This document shows, one piece after another, positions 42,469-54,437 of a DNA stretch of 64,000 nucleotides. The stretch comes from Irpex lacteus. Its lineage: Eukaryota; Basidiomycota; Agaricomycetes; Polyporales; Irpicaceae. The position numbers were made by a program, and so were the translations under genes. The stretch spans positions 806,001 to 870,000 of the forward strand of contig MQVO02000001.1 in NCBI GenBank assembly GCA_001986395.2. Reading direction: 5' to 3'. Each line of letters starts with the position of its first letter. Within the stretch, counting starts at the first letter, position 1. The notes under the pieces were generated by a model. That model saw nothing but the letters and a program-made list of their open reading frames with translations, was not told the origin of the DNA and searched no databases.

Positions 42469-45400
42469 ATGTCAGGCCCAACCTCGTCAGATCAATCTGA
42501 AGACACTACCCAGCGAGCCTCAAGCACAGATAGCTCAGCGATGGCCGTAGATCCTGCGGCATCGCTACGGGCACTTGCGTTGTCTACTCTCAAGAAACGA
42601 AAGGTAGCTGCGCCGAAAGCTGCGGACCCTCTACCTAAGCACCCTCTTCGGCCTATCACCCATGACAACTCGATACAGCTCAATTATGGTCCAGAGGAGC
42701 CTGAACCTGGTGCGTCTTCCACAGCATCTCCCGGAGGAGGACCACCCAGAGCCAGATTATCCACGCCACCTCAAACTGTTCCCATGGATGTCGACGATGA
42801 ACAAGCACGCGAAGAAGGAGAGATAAGTGATTCCGAAAGTACTCCAGTAACCAAGGTCCCGTCAACACCTCCGAAGACCGTTCCTGCGAAGCCTCAGCCG
42901 ACTGTTCTCAATTTGCCCATGAAACCCACAACATCCCCTCTAGCTGCTCCTTCGTCATTGCCTGGTACGGAAACCAACGGTCCTACTGCGTCATTATCTC
43001 CTTCTGTGTCCCTCGTATCGCCCATAGTATCTTCACGGCAGGTTGTACTTTCTGACCGCGAAATCAAAGTACTCGATGGGTCACAAATCAGGCCTGGTCT
43101 CACAAGTTAGTAGTTGTGGATTCTACCTGTCATAGGTGGTGCTGACATGAACGAACAGTGACTGAAGCTCAATACAATTCGGCGAAAGACATTATCCTTG
43201 ATTTACTCGGTTGGGGTGTTCCACCAGAATATCTTGTCGACTGTGGGCTGAGCCGCGAAATCATCTACTTCGTTTTTCTCGAACTTAACCTACGTCTGCC
43301 TACGAATCTGGACCTTACCGGGCTGCCGCAACCGCCTGGTCTCCCGACTATACGCTATGCTTCCCCCGAGCCGATATCACCTCCTGTCCCGACGTTCAGC
43401 CGACAGCGATCCCTATCCACCAATACTCTTCGTCAGACACAGGGCCACCCTAGCCTCCCTCGGAAGCCGAGCGCACCACAAGGGACAGCCACCGCTGAAG
43501 GGACACCACTTTCTGCTACCGCTCCGCCATTCGTTCCAGGAGCTCCCGGGGCGACAGAGGCACCGAACACGATTGATATAGAGCTTCAGCGCAAGCAGGA
43601 ACTCCTGGCGAGGAAGGCCGTCCTAGCATCTCGTAAATCCAAGCAAGCATCCGGCACACCGACTCGGAATACGCTCGAAGCCAGAATAAGTGATTCCGGA
43701 CCATCAAAAGCAGCATCGTCGGTCCCGAAGCAGACTGTGGATGACTTTCTGAATAGTATAGGTCCTGTCTCCAATACCTCCTCCATCCAACTTAACAATC
43801 AGGATGACGAGATGGATGTTGACGGGCCCATCCCTGGACTGTCCTCAACCCTCCCAACACCCACACGTCTTGCGCCATCACCACGGTTATCTGAAGCGCC
43901 GTCGATTGCAGCTTCATCTACCACGGCTTTCCCTTCTGGGCGCGATGTCGATACTCGATCACAGATGTCGGCTACGGAGCAAGAGGAGAGCAGAAGATCG
44001 TTGAGCAGGTCGGACGAGAAGAGTGGTTCTTCGGAGCCTCAGACTAGAGAGCCATCGACTGGTCCTCGACGAGGACCGAAGCGGCCAGTTGCCTCTGATT
44101 TCGTCGACACAGATTCTGGACCCTCACGCTCTTATTACTCGACGTATAAGGAGTACTACTCGAGCAGTGGCTACCCTCCGCGAAAAAGGCCCCAGTCGTT
44201 CGCTGCCATCACCTCTTCGAGACGCATGGTGATCAATCTTAGCGATACTGAGGACGACGAGGACGACGAAGATATGTCCTCGAATATAGCCGAACGATCC
44301 TATACTCCGCAACGCTCACTGCCATCTACGCGCTTGCCAACAACGATTTCTACACCAGTTCTCGGTGTCACTAGCACAGCAGTCACCACAGCTGCCCTTC
44401 AACAGGAAATTGAGAAGATGCGAGAGCTTATTGCTCTCCGTGAACAGGCTAGGAAAGAGAGACAAGCTGTTGTGAGCGACTAAGTCATTTCTAAGTGTTT
44501 CGAAGGTGGCTGAGAAAGTCGTTTTCAGAAATCTAAATGTCAGACTCCGACTGTTGCCAACGGCGAGAACACCAAGAAAGACGTCGTCATTGTCAAGCAG
44601 GAGGATGACGACGCCGCTGCGTCTGCTTCGCTCGCACGTACGATGACACCGTCTGCAGATACGAAAGATGATGCAGGCAGTGGCGATGCTGGTTAGTACA
44701 GTGACTTCGTGTTCTGAATTTGACTTTCGCCTACTCATGCACACGATTAGGTCTATCTGCCAACGCACAGCCGTCGTCTAATAGCACTGCATCAACACCT
44801 ACAGGTTTTCTTATTATTCACTTCGACAATGCTATCGCTGACCCGGTTCGTAGATGTCGCACCCCCATCTAGCGATCATCAAAACACAAGCGATGAAGGT
44901 GTGTTCTCCTTTTCGCTTCCATAGACGTATGTATATGCCCTTACGACGATCTTCATAACCTTGCATGGGATGATGCCATGATCTCCTCGTTGTGTGCTCC
45001 GGATTGCCCTCTTACTCTCTTTGACTGACAGTTCTTACTGCTGAAGCCCAACATGAAGATGTGGCTCCAGCACTTACTCCTGTCTGTGCTGCTTAGCTTA
45101 CAGCAATGCCGACTCTTGCTTAACAGTAATTTGTTATATTTTCTTTTGTTGCCCTTTCTATCTCTTCCCCGGTCATCCTTCTTTTCTCGCACATCCCTAT
45201 TTTCGCTCTACTTCCACAGGTACCCACCAAAGAAACTGCCGATGCCAATCAACTGTCCATAGACAGCATGGATGTCGACGGTGATTGCTCTGTTCTGGAC
45301 AATCCGTCGGCTCAGGTGCGTTTCACTCACATCAACCGATTTTGCGCCAGGGAGCCGCTGGTGTCTTGAATATATACTGATCGCTTGACTCTTCGTCGTC

Positions 45401-46045
45401 CATCTTTAGGAGCTACAAACGCCATCTGACCAGCAAAATATACAATTTGTTGCTTACTCTTCACCTCTGTCCTCGTATCCTCTTCTGCGCGCGAGCTCAC
45501 CGCAATGTCTAGTAGGCTCTCTCAGATCAGCAGGGCCAGACTCCCTCGCAATGGTAACGGACTCATCCTCCCGTGAACGGCCTGACTCAACGGATACACA
45601 CGTTCTTACTGGCGTTGACTTGGAGGCGATCAAGGCCGCTGCGGTGAACGAATGGCTCTCGGACCCCTCAAGACGTCTCTGTCAGTACGAAATACCAGGT
45701 GGCGGGGAGTGCCGCGATCGTAATTGTGAAGACATTCATCCTTCGCTAGCATCGGAGGTAGAACCGAGTGGTACGCCGTCATCACCTCTCATCTTTGTGA
45801 CTCACATCTTTATCCTACCTCTACCACCTCTCACCGCCTCTTCCTGTCTACTGCACCTTTTCGCCATGTGTTCTACCACAGATGAGCAAACGGCCGGGCA
45901 TCTGCATGCTGCACTGCCTCAAAGTTCGCCAGTGACTCTGGAGCAGCTGCAAACGGCTCTGCAAGAAGCCCGGCGTCCAGGTGTCGGGTTCTGTGCGCGC
46001 GTGCAAACCGCGCTGGCCACGCTCGGGCTGCGAATTCAAACTTGA
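42469..46045 (+). CDS. Zinc-finger protein, zf-C3H1 type, Red1/ZFC3H1-like
   Basis: A long, mostly disordered protein with one recognisable domain. The start at 42469 lies in CCACCATG. Exons 42469-43105 and 43159-44471 sum to 650 codons. Several short exons follow (44529-44691, then near 44,752-44,808, 44,855-44,901, 45,033-45,098 and 45,220-45,315), and larger ones from 45,412. The N-terminal part is Pro/Ser/Thr-rich with EEGEISDSESTPV. A folded segment TEAQYNSAKDIILDLLGWGVPPEYLVDCGL follows the first intron. Near the C terminus CQYEIPGGGECRDRNCEDIH fits the putative zinc-finger zf-C3H1 (C-x8-C-x4-C-x3-H). That motif marks fission yeast Red1 and human ZFC3H1, scaffolds that pass nuclear RNAs to Mtr4 and the exosome. 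The role is inferred from this motif and the general layout only. Confidence 0.72.
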
Positions 46046-46877
46046 TTCGGATTTAAAAAAATTGAGAAAAAACTGCGAAGGAGGGAGAGTTGAAGAGCGC
46101 GTCGCGCCACCAAACGGGCCTTTGTCCGTTTGGCATCTGTGAAAAATGTTCGTTGACTGCTGTTTGGACGAGTTGTAGTATACTTGTTAATGTGCATGCT
46201 ATGTTTTCGCTTTCGATGTTATGTGCATGATTTATGCTCGTTGGATACCCATGATGTATAACACTGCAAGCAATTGTATATTCTCGCTGCTTCAAACTTC
46301 TCTCGACCGCGATGTCTGTACGCTTTTATACGACCTTTTATACTTGTGAATCTCGTATATATATCCAGCTTTCGGAGTGAATGAAGAGCAGATGCCGTTG
46401 AAACCGAACATGAATACATGAATACCGATAGCCAAACGGCGTGAGAAAACCCTCGCTGTCCGTGCGTGCAAGCTAGAAATGTACATGAAAAACAAAACCA
46501 GAGTGCCAAAATTGTTCGACGAAAATGAAAAACCAAGTGATTAGAAGATTACCGAATGAACCAGAAGGGGGAAGTCCAACGTAATGAAAAACCAATAGTT
46601 CGAAAGAGGGATTAATGAGAAGCCTGAGTGTTCGTCGTGAATCATTGAACGTGAGAAGGGGGGCGTAGAAAGGCGGTAGACCGTAGCGATAGATAACAGG
46701 TGTACCAACGATTGTCGTGTCGTAAAATGGGGACATGGGCGAAATGGCGGAGTGAACCATGAATATGCGTGTTATGAGTCCGTGAGGGGGCGTGAATCGA
46801 GCCGGGAACCAAGGAGTTTGAAGGGCATTCGTTGAGAGGTGGAGATAAGGGCCTGGATGGGTGCGTGTCAAGCACGT
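46046..46877. other. Convergent 3' region
   Basis: This lies between two convergent stop codons. A short palindromic stretch near 46,108-46,130 (CACCAAACGGGCCTTTGTCCGTTTGG; arms CCAAACGG and CCGTTTGG) could form a stem-loop downstream of the zinc-finger gene. The frames between 46,220 and 46,930 on the minus strand are probably the 3' untranslated region of the GPI-anchored protein gene or chance. Confidence 0.5.
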
Positions 46878-47859
46878 TTAAGCCAGAAGAAGCACTGCGG
46901 AAAGAGTGACGGCTGCGAACGTGAGACACGAATCTGCGCGGGCCCAGGAGATGCCGCTAGAGGCCTGCTGGGGTGCAGCAGAAGCGTTGGTCGATGAGCT
47001 AGGAAGAGGGGAGATGATCGACCGGGATGGGGAGGACGGTAACGTTACTGAGTTGGAGGGCGTAGGGGCTCCTGAGCTCAAGAAGGTCGACGAAACTGAG
47101 ATGGGCGCAGGGGAGTCTGAAAGCGTGCTGGGGTCGCTCAAAGGTCCTGAGAGTGTTGGGCTGGGCAGGGAGCTTGGAGTCTCGCTCTCGCTCTCGCTTG
47201 TGGTGGGGCTAGCGATGAGTGTAGGCGAGGAACCAGTCGCCGCAGTTGAAGGAGTAGCAGAACCAGAGGATGCAGAATCGTTTTCGATCGTGAACGTTGG
47301 GCCATTGTTGCCAGAGTCGCCAAACACTGGTAGAGCAGTAGATGAATATTACATGTTAACTCATTTGGATATGCAGATGGTGTACTTACAGACGAGGAAG
47401 TACTTCCCGGTAGGCACGTTGGGTGCTACAACGTCGACTGAGCCACTTAGGATAGAGAAGTTCGCGGCCAGGGGAGTGCCTGGGGGCGCATTGAGTACGT
47501 TAAGCGTGTTGCAAACATCACAACAAACTCACCGAATTGGAGATGTTCCTCTCCGTTGGCATCAAACTGTCCCAAAATAACCTGTCCTAGCTTGTTCGTG
47601 ATATTCGCAGGGGGTGGCAAGTCCGAAGTGTCCCTGTAAATATAATCGTCAACATTCCCGCCCGACGCCTCAGTTCAGAGCAGCGAACGACTTACCATGT
47701 AACCTTGAAAGTCTTCCCCGAGTGCCAAACAGTACTGGCAGACGGGCTAGTCATCTTCGGTGCAACGACGTCTCGCTTTTCAACGACCTCAGGAACGAAT
47801 GGTGCTGCAAGGGCGCAGACGAGAAGGGACGAAAGCGTAACGATCTTCGTGAACAACAT
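46878..47859 (-). CDS. GPI-anchored Ser-rich cell-wall protein, Kre9/Knh1-like
   Basis: A secreted, probably GPI-anchored protein. The start at 47859 gives a signal peptide (MLFTKIVTLSSLLVCALAAP). A Kre9/Knh1-like beta domain follows: MTSPSASTVWHSGKTFKVTW, the exon-split DTSDLPPP, LGQVILGQFDANGEE, NVPTGKYFLVLFGDSGN and PTFTIEND. About 110 residues of Ser/Thr/Pro-rich, presumably O-glycosylated sequence follow. The C terminus is SSGISWARADSCLTFAAVTL plus a hydrophobic tail ending LLLA, a GPI-attachment signal. Four exons join in frame. Proteins with this domain are linked to beta-1,6-glucan assembly or wall structure, but most basidiomycete members are uncharacterised. Confidence 0.82.
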
Positions 47860-48562
47860 GGTCGTCGTGGTCGTGTGTAGTGTTGAGGACTAGTAGGGCA
47901 CTGGGAGCTCGACGTGAACGGCGGGAAAGTCTCACTGTGAACGAGGACTGCTGCCCACCGGTTCTTATACCCCGCGCTTGCTGCTAGCTTGCTGAACTTT
48001 CCCGAAGAGGCAAAGAAGATCACTTAGTGCCACTTCTGATAGTCTGCTGATTGATGCGCACATGGACTGGCGTCGGGCATCTGCCCTGCATGTCGCAGCC
48101 TGAGATAAAACCAGAGTAGGACGTATCAGACATGGAAGGATGGAGGATAAGAATAGAAAAGAAGGGGTTCACTGCGGGCGAGACAAGAAGGGATCCAACG
48201 GCTTAAGCATCCTAGTATGCGTTGAATGTTTGACATTTTTTGATATTTCTAGTGCTGACAGGGTAACGCTACAGAGTAGCAGATAGTACAGATAGTACAA
48301 GGAAGAGCACTAATTCTACAGATAACATGACGAACCCCAGTCCGAAACCAGTCAGAGTGGGAGAAGGTCGAAATGCTACACGGAAGGGTTGGTTTTTTAT
48401 GCTACAGTGCCGGGGCGAACAATCTGCTAGAGATCGGTCTTCTAAGATTTTGTTCCGGAGGTGATGATGGTAGGGTGGGTGTTCGAGAGTAGGAGGTAGG
48501 GGGTAAGGTCCAGGTGTCAACGAGAGTCCGGGGATCGAGAACGGCAGGGATATGGGGTACGT
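47860..48562. other. Intergenic, 703 bp
   Basis: This holds the promoter of the GPI-anchored protein gene and the 3' side of the DPBB gene, both on the minus strand. It includes a short tandem CAGATAGTACAGATAGTACA near 48,280-48,300. No gene is recognised. Confidence 0.5.
47964..47969 (-). promoter_or_regulatory. TATA box of the GPI-anchored protein gene
   Basis: TATAAG on the minus strand lies about 105 bp before the start codon. Confidence 0.45.
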
Positions 48563-49104
48563 TTAGTTATACCTCCAGCTGATGGCGAGGACACCGTCAT
48601 CGAGATCACCCAGTGCCGAGAAGAGTGACGGAGTCAAGTCTATAGGTATTCTGTCAATACGAAGGCTCTACTGAGTAAGAAGAGGTGTACGTACCCAAGT
48701 CCCTGCCATCGCATCCAGGGCACTCGTCGGCGACAGTGCCGACTGCGGTAGCACCAGTCTTGTCATTGGTGATGGTAATTTTCTAAACAGCGCGCTTGTA
48801 TTAGCATCGTGCAGTAATGAGAATGGGTTATGCGAATGCATACCTTGCCGCAGTGCGCGCCGTTATCATAGATGTCGGAAGCGAGGGCAATGACGTGGTC
48901 ACTGTCCTTGTTTGTCCAGCCACAAGCACCAAGGCCCGTGTTGAACCAAGTACCCTACGAAGCACGATAAAAATTAGCCTATGGGCGTCGAAAGGGAGAA
49001 GACGATGAGGTACTTACGCGTGAGGAACGCTTCTCGATCGGAGAGGCGACAGACGCGCCAACCAGGGCGGAAAGAGCGAGGAAAGCAACAGCGAAGCGTG
49101 CCAT
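48563..49104 (-). CDS. Small secreted double-psi beta-barrel protein
   Basis: A secreted protein of about 125 residues. The start at 49104 opens a signal peptide (MARFAVAFLALSALVGASVA), followed by the KR dipeptide in SPIEKRSS, a possible Kex2 site. The mature part is a double-psi beta-barrel related to expansin and barwin folds: TWFNTGLGACGWTNKDSDHV, IALASDIYDNGAHCGK, then a VADECPGCDGRDLDL block and LFSALGDLDDGVLAISWRY. The conserved Cys residues (GACG, HCGK, ECPGC) are all present. Four exons. Basidiomycete relatives are annotated as RlpA-like or barwin-like proteins, sometimes as riboflavin-aldehyde-forming enzyme-like, and are abundant in fruiting tissue and secretomes. A catalytic role cannot be read from the sequence. 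Confidence 0.85.
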
Positions 49105-51303
49105 TATGAAGGTTGGGTGGGATAGATAAGGTGTGGTGAAGATGTGGTGTGGAGGGAGTGTATGGGCCGCTGGGGCTGCTGTAACCGTTGGCTGGAGAAG
49201 AGAGGTGGAAGGCGAGAAGGACTCGTGAAGAATGACCGAGGATCCTACAGCCCTATTTATACACAAGTTGACCGCTAGGCAGATACAAGGTTCCACTGGG
49301 TTCTGCACGCATAATACGATGAGACAAGAGTCCCCTCGACTGACATAAGGGGACTCGTCGGTGTCATAGCATCGAATACCCTGAAAAATTGAAGTGGCCA
49401 CAAGGTGTGAAGTTCTGGGGTATCATCAACGATTGGCCCATGCACGGTTATAGTTGCTAGCCGGACGTCGACCCGAGCTCGGTGCGCCCATAGCTTGAGG
49501 GTGGAGGCGGGGAGGCGGGCTATGTTCTAGGCCAGCTAAGATCGAAAACAGGGAGGGCAGTGGTAAACGCCTACGCACAAAAACTTACCTCTGATTGACT
49601 GGAGACGCCGGTGCATCTACCAATCAGGCGAGAGCGCTCGGGGATTGGCTGAACACAAGTTCAGAAAATAGACAGTGGAAATTCAGACTCGCATGGGTGT
49701 GGCCACCATTGCGTAGAGGGTGTCGACGATGGGTCTAGACTTTCGACGACCTGGTACTGAGCTGAAGTACGGTAGCCTGATGGCCGCCAGGGAGTGATAT
49801 ATCACTGCAAATGATATCGGTCTTAGACGGACCACAACGTCAGGGGTACAGGACTTACTACGAGAGTTATCCACTGGGCTCGTAGAGTACGTCAGACGTT
49901 GAATAAATTGTCTTTTTTTTGTCATTTGAGGGTTCCGAACGTCCTTTGCAAAGTGTCGATATTGAATTGGACGCCCGCCCCTTATTGAAATCCAAAATCG
50001 AGGCTTTGGCCTTGAAATTGAATGGCTCGGCAGCCATAACAAATACACCACCTCAAAGAGCAAGCGTTTCAGTATGGCGAGTACAATAATTCAACCACAA
50101 CTCACCTCCGTGCTATGGACGGATCGGAGAGCACATGCAGAGCAAAATCTCCGGGGACCGAGCGCGGTATTTTGCAAATCCCGAATACGAAACCTCCTAT
50201 TTTTGGCGACGGAGGCATATTCAGAGAGGGCCGCAGTCCCGCCGTGCCTGGGTACCGACGCTGCAGTGGCTCGACGACCGTAAGACCAAAGAGCGAAAAC
50301 ATGCGCGAAAGTTTCTGCCTGCTGAGTGTTACTTAGGGGCAAAGTATGTTACAGAAGCGATCGAGGTAACTATGCCAAGGGCTTGCGAATCTCGCAGTGA
50401 TCGTGCAGGTCATTGGGAAGAATACAACTGGCAGTTAATAGTAGGCGGTCTTGGTGAAGAACGCAAAATTGTTGCTGTGGGCTGCCAGACGTCCCTATCG
50501 TTCCAAACGTGTGCATCTGCTCAAGAACGGTACATGTGAAAAATGAGAAAGTCTGCTTATTTCCGGAAGGAAGGCAAACGTACCTTTCGGTGATATGAGG
50601 TTCCCCCAGAGCAGTACGTAAGGATAGTCATGGGAAGCTATCCCAAGTCCAATGCAGCCGATAGTTCAGCTGAAGGGGGACGCGATGACTAAGATATGGT
50701 ATGCACCATAGGACACGTAAAGCTTCCTCAGGTGTACCGTTAATAATTAGTATGTAGAATTATTTAGGGATTCGTTCCAGCTGTCTATATACACGTTCGA
50801 AGCTGTAAAACCTATGGCTATACAGGCGTAAGTGCTGACGGTCAGAAAGGATCGCTCATTGCATTTACCAGATGATTGCGAGAAGACGGAGGCCAGAGCC
50901 GGGGTATTCTGACCCAGTAAACGTGTTATTCGAGTACGATGAACAAGCGTAAGCAGACAATCCAGGTCTCAAGAATGAAGGTAACAATTTGGAGGGAGTT
51001 TGGAGATGGGAGTTGAATGTGAAGAAACCACCGTCGTCCACCGGAGGTGCATGGTCGTTCCATCAATCGCCGGTCGCCAATCAATTACTGTATGCCGCGT
51101 GTAATCTCCGATTCGGTAATGACCGTAGATGGATCTACTTCCCCTTCTTCCACTGGGCGACACGCTCGTGGCAAGTTGCGAGGGACTCTGAGCTGTGTTC
51201 AACAGCCACCACAGTCGTGATTTATCTTCAACTCGTTCAGAAAGCAGTCATTTTACCCACCCCATACCCAGCAGATATACCCCGTGTGCTCAGTACTTAT
51301 ACC
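49105..51303. other. Gene-poor region, 2.2 kb
   Basis: The left end is the DPBB gene promoter and the right end the upstream region of the BZZ1-like gene. Around 50,090-50,540 both strands carry open frames of 66-134 residues. They overlap in several frames and resemble nothing I recognise, although the long openness in several frames is unusual. No RNA gene is evident. Confidence 0.45.
49254..49261 (-). promoter_or_regulatory. TATA box of the DPBB protein gene
   Basis: TATAAATA on the minus strand, a consensus TATA box, lies about 150 bp before the start codon. Confidence 0.6.
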
Positions 51304-54300
51304 ATGGCCATATCAGAAACTTATGGCCAGGCCCTGCCGGTACCATTTACCATTTAGACATCATGTTATGGCGTGGCACTGACAGTTGCTCCAATTAGAA
51401 TCAAGTCGACAGGATTGTCGGCTTATCCGACGCTCAACTCGAGTTATTGGCCGACGTCCGTGAATCCATGTGCCTGTTCAGGTGACCGAATTGCTCATAT
51501 TGTACTCTCTTCAGGTTCGGGACCTGTTTCGCGATCGAATTAACTTGGAGCGCGAGTACGCCACCAAGCTACAAGTTCTCGCTAAGAAAGCAGCGGACAA
51601 GAAGAGCAAGAAAATTGGGGCTCTGATTGTCGGCCTGGATCCCGTAAAGACCCCAGACGAAGATAGTACCATCAAACAAAGGCATGTCTGACTGCGCGTC
51701 TCTGACACCCTCTCAGAGGCATTGAATAACCTGTCTCACAGTACCCTAGATAAAGCGTATTCTCAGCTCATCTCCTCCTTTGCTGAAACCGCACAAGACC
51801 ACGATCACCTCGCGGATGAACTGCATCTTAAAGTCGCCGAAGTGTTGAAAGCCACGGAGAAACGGCACGAGGAGGCCAAGAAGCGTCAAGTGCAATACTA
51901 TCAGAAACTGCTTGCGGATTACGACAAAGCCCAGAGCGACTGCCAAAAGGTATCTACTTGTCGCCATGTGTTCCCTGTGTGTCGAGGTCTAAACACCGCT
52001 CGCCATACAGAACAAGCAAAAAGTACGAGGGCGCTCACATGGTTCCCGGTTCTTATGCTGAAATCTTCACGTCAGTATGACGCGGAATGCTCAGAAGTGG
52101 CCATCTATACCCAGAAGCAGGTGGGCCATAGCTTTGAGAATATCTGTGACTACACGCTCAACATGTGAACGAAGGAACGTTCATCAGACGATAGGCATGC
52201 GGAACGCGCAGCGAGACAGCTAGAACAGCAAAGAGTCGATATGTTCAATAGCAAGAAGTAAGCTCGATCGTATACCATTTCTCATAACGTCACTGAACCT
52301 ACCCGTGAAGCGTCTACCTCATCTCGACCTCGATAGTCAATAGATTGAGGAGCAAGTTCTACACCGAAGATCTACCGGCGCTGGAAGACGTAAGTGTCGC
52401 TCCCATCTGCTTTAGGCCGCTGAGATGAGAAACTGACCGTTATTGTCCGATCCAGCAATTGCGTACGAATTCTCCTTTCCATTATCAGATCAGGGATTGT
52501 GCTCACACCCTTTGTGCCATTTCCAGAGATTTTGCAGACACAGTTGCTTGACAGGTTCTCTCAGATAATCGTCGAAGCCCAGGGGGTGCATCGACGACAC
52601 CTAGATGTTCTCAAGACCCGAGTTGATGTCACAGAGGTCGCCGCGAAGGGGCTGAACTCTGAAGAGGTTCAGCGGGTCTTCATCGGGTACAACATCAGAG
52701 ATTTCTCGCCTCCACCGGACGTCGAGTTCGAGGCCTGTCCCACGTATTATGATACCGTGAGTTTGGCCCCAATTGCTGGCAGTTCTCCCGATGACACGTA
52801 CTTGCCGCATTGCAGAATGAGATGAACGTGGACCCAGCGCCAAAAGTCTATCTTCAGAATAGATTGGCAAAATGTAAGCAGAAGCTGCTAGAGGTCCAGC
52901 CCGTTATCGACGCCAAACGTAAGTGATCTGCTCGATATCTCTGTTGTCACCGTATCAATCATCCAACTTGCGTCAGAGAGAGATGTGACTCAGCTCCAGA
53001 AGCTTGTGGAGACCTATAGCAGCAACCAGGCGTTAGGGAGTCTAGATGAAGTTTCGGACGTAAGGGCCTCGATGACGAACTCGGTTGCTGATCGCAGGAA
53101 CTGAACTCAACCTTCTTTTCTCAGAACTACCTTGACGCTCATCACCAGTTGTCCCTCTATTTGACCTCGGAATGTATGCTCTCATCAGAGGTCGAGACCA
53201 TTTCTGCAGCGCTTGGAGGTATGAGAAACTATGCTAATGATCATTCCTCAAATCAACGGTTCTCGTTCTGTTTTCCCAGGTGACGAAGGGGAACAACATC
53301 CTCATACATTCAAGAGTTCCTCGTTCTCCATCCCTACGCAATGCGTGTATTGCAAGGCAAGTACCTCCGTTGCACGTCGGTACAAGTTATGTACCCTAAC
53401 GTGCCGTATTCAGTCCTCGATCTGGGGACTGAGCAAACAGGGCAAATCGTGTAAGGACTGCGGTATCTCTGTTCATTCCAAGTGCGAATTGAAGGTGCGC
53501 TCAGTAGTCATTTACGTTTATGCAACCTAATGGTGATCGGGTATAGGTTCCAGCTGATTGTACCGGATACCGCGGAAAGCAAGGGCATGGTCATTCTCTC
53601 TCTATATCCAGCACGTTATCCCGCAGCACGTCTAGAGGTGAGTTCGCTCCGTTAATGTGTCTGTTAAGCTCAGAATTGCTGAGGCTCTGGACTCAGCTTC
53701 GACTGCTCCTTCTGTCGTCACCCCGACGCCTTCCTCTTTTGCGGCAACAGATCATTCAAGCACAGCAGATGAAACACCCTCGACTGCCAGAGTGCTGTTC
53801 GATTTTGCTCCCACATCGCCGTTTGAGCTCGCGGTGGCAGGTTCGGGCCGTCTTTGCTCCTGGCGAGGCTCATGTGCTGATGCGTCGGATATTTAACAGA
53901 GGGTTCCTTCGTCCAAATTCTGGAAGAAGACGACGGGAGTGGGTGGATTAAGGTACTCGATGACTCGGGGGCCAAGGGTCTGGTTCCTGCCTCCTATGTA
54001 GATCCGCAAGAGTCGGCCCCGTCAACTCGTGGCAGCACGCCACAGCAAGTCGAGGTATTGCCAACGGCCGGTGAATTTGGTGAGTATAGAACTCCGTGGC
54101 AGCGGAGAGAACGGAATTTATTGTTCACGTCTAGTCCGCGCGATATACGACTATGAGGCACAAGGGGCTGGGGAATTGAGTTTACAAGAAGGTCAGCTGA
54201 TACAACTGACCGATGGACCTTCGGGCGGGAGAAACTATGCAGACGGTTGGTGGGAAGGTGAGGGGCGCTCTCGCACGTTTAGGGCGAAGATAGCAGTTGC

Positions 54301-54437
54301 GTGTTTCTGACATGTGCTGCGCAGGTGTAGGGGATACTGGCAAAAAGGGCATATTCCCTAGCAACTATGTCAGTAGAATTGTCACATCTCTATCTTGAAT
54401 CGTGCTAACCTGACCTTAGGTTGAAATCGTGCCATAA
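51304..54437 (+). CDS. BZZ1: BZZ1-like F-BAR, C1 and double-SH3 protein
   Basis: An endocytosis and actin-patch protein that binds curved membrane and recruits the WASP/Las17 machinery. The start at 51304 gives MAISETYGQALP; exon 2 adds NQVDRIVGLSDAQLELLAD. The F-BAR domain runs through VRDLFRDRINLEREYATKL, STLDKAYSQLISSFAETAQD and AEVLKATEKRHEEAKKRQ. A C1 domain follows: HTFKSSSFSIPTQCVYCK, SIWGLSKQGKSCKDCG and SVHSKCELKVPADC. Two SH3 domains close the protein: ARVLFDFAPTSPFELAV with GWIKVLDDSGAKGLVP, and VRAIYDYEAQGAGELSLQ with GKKGIFPSNYVEIVP. More than fifteen exons are needed. Two introns appear to use GC donors (after TIKQ near 51,682 and after VYCK near 53,358). With these splices the frame stays open. 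Two short introns (near 52,150 and 53,650) are less certain. Confidence 0.85.

Noticed and set aside
50091..50539. Overlapping open frames on both strands
   Set aside because: Several frames are open at once, none has a domain, and there are no supporting splice sites, so I did not call a gene.
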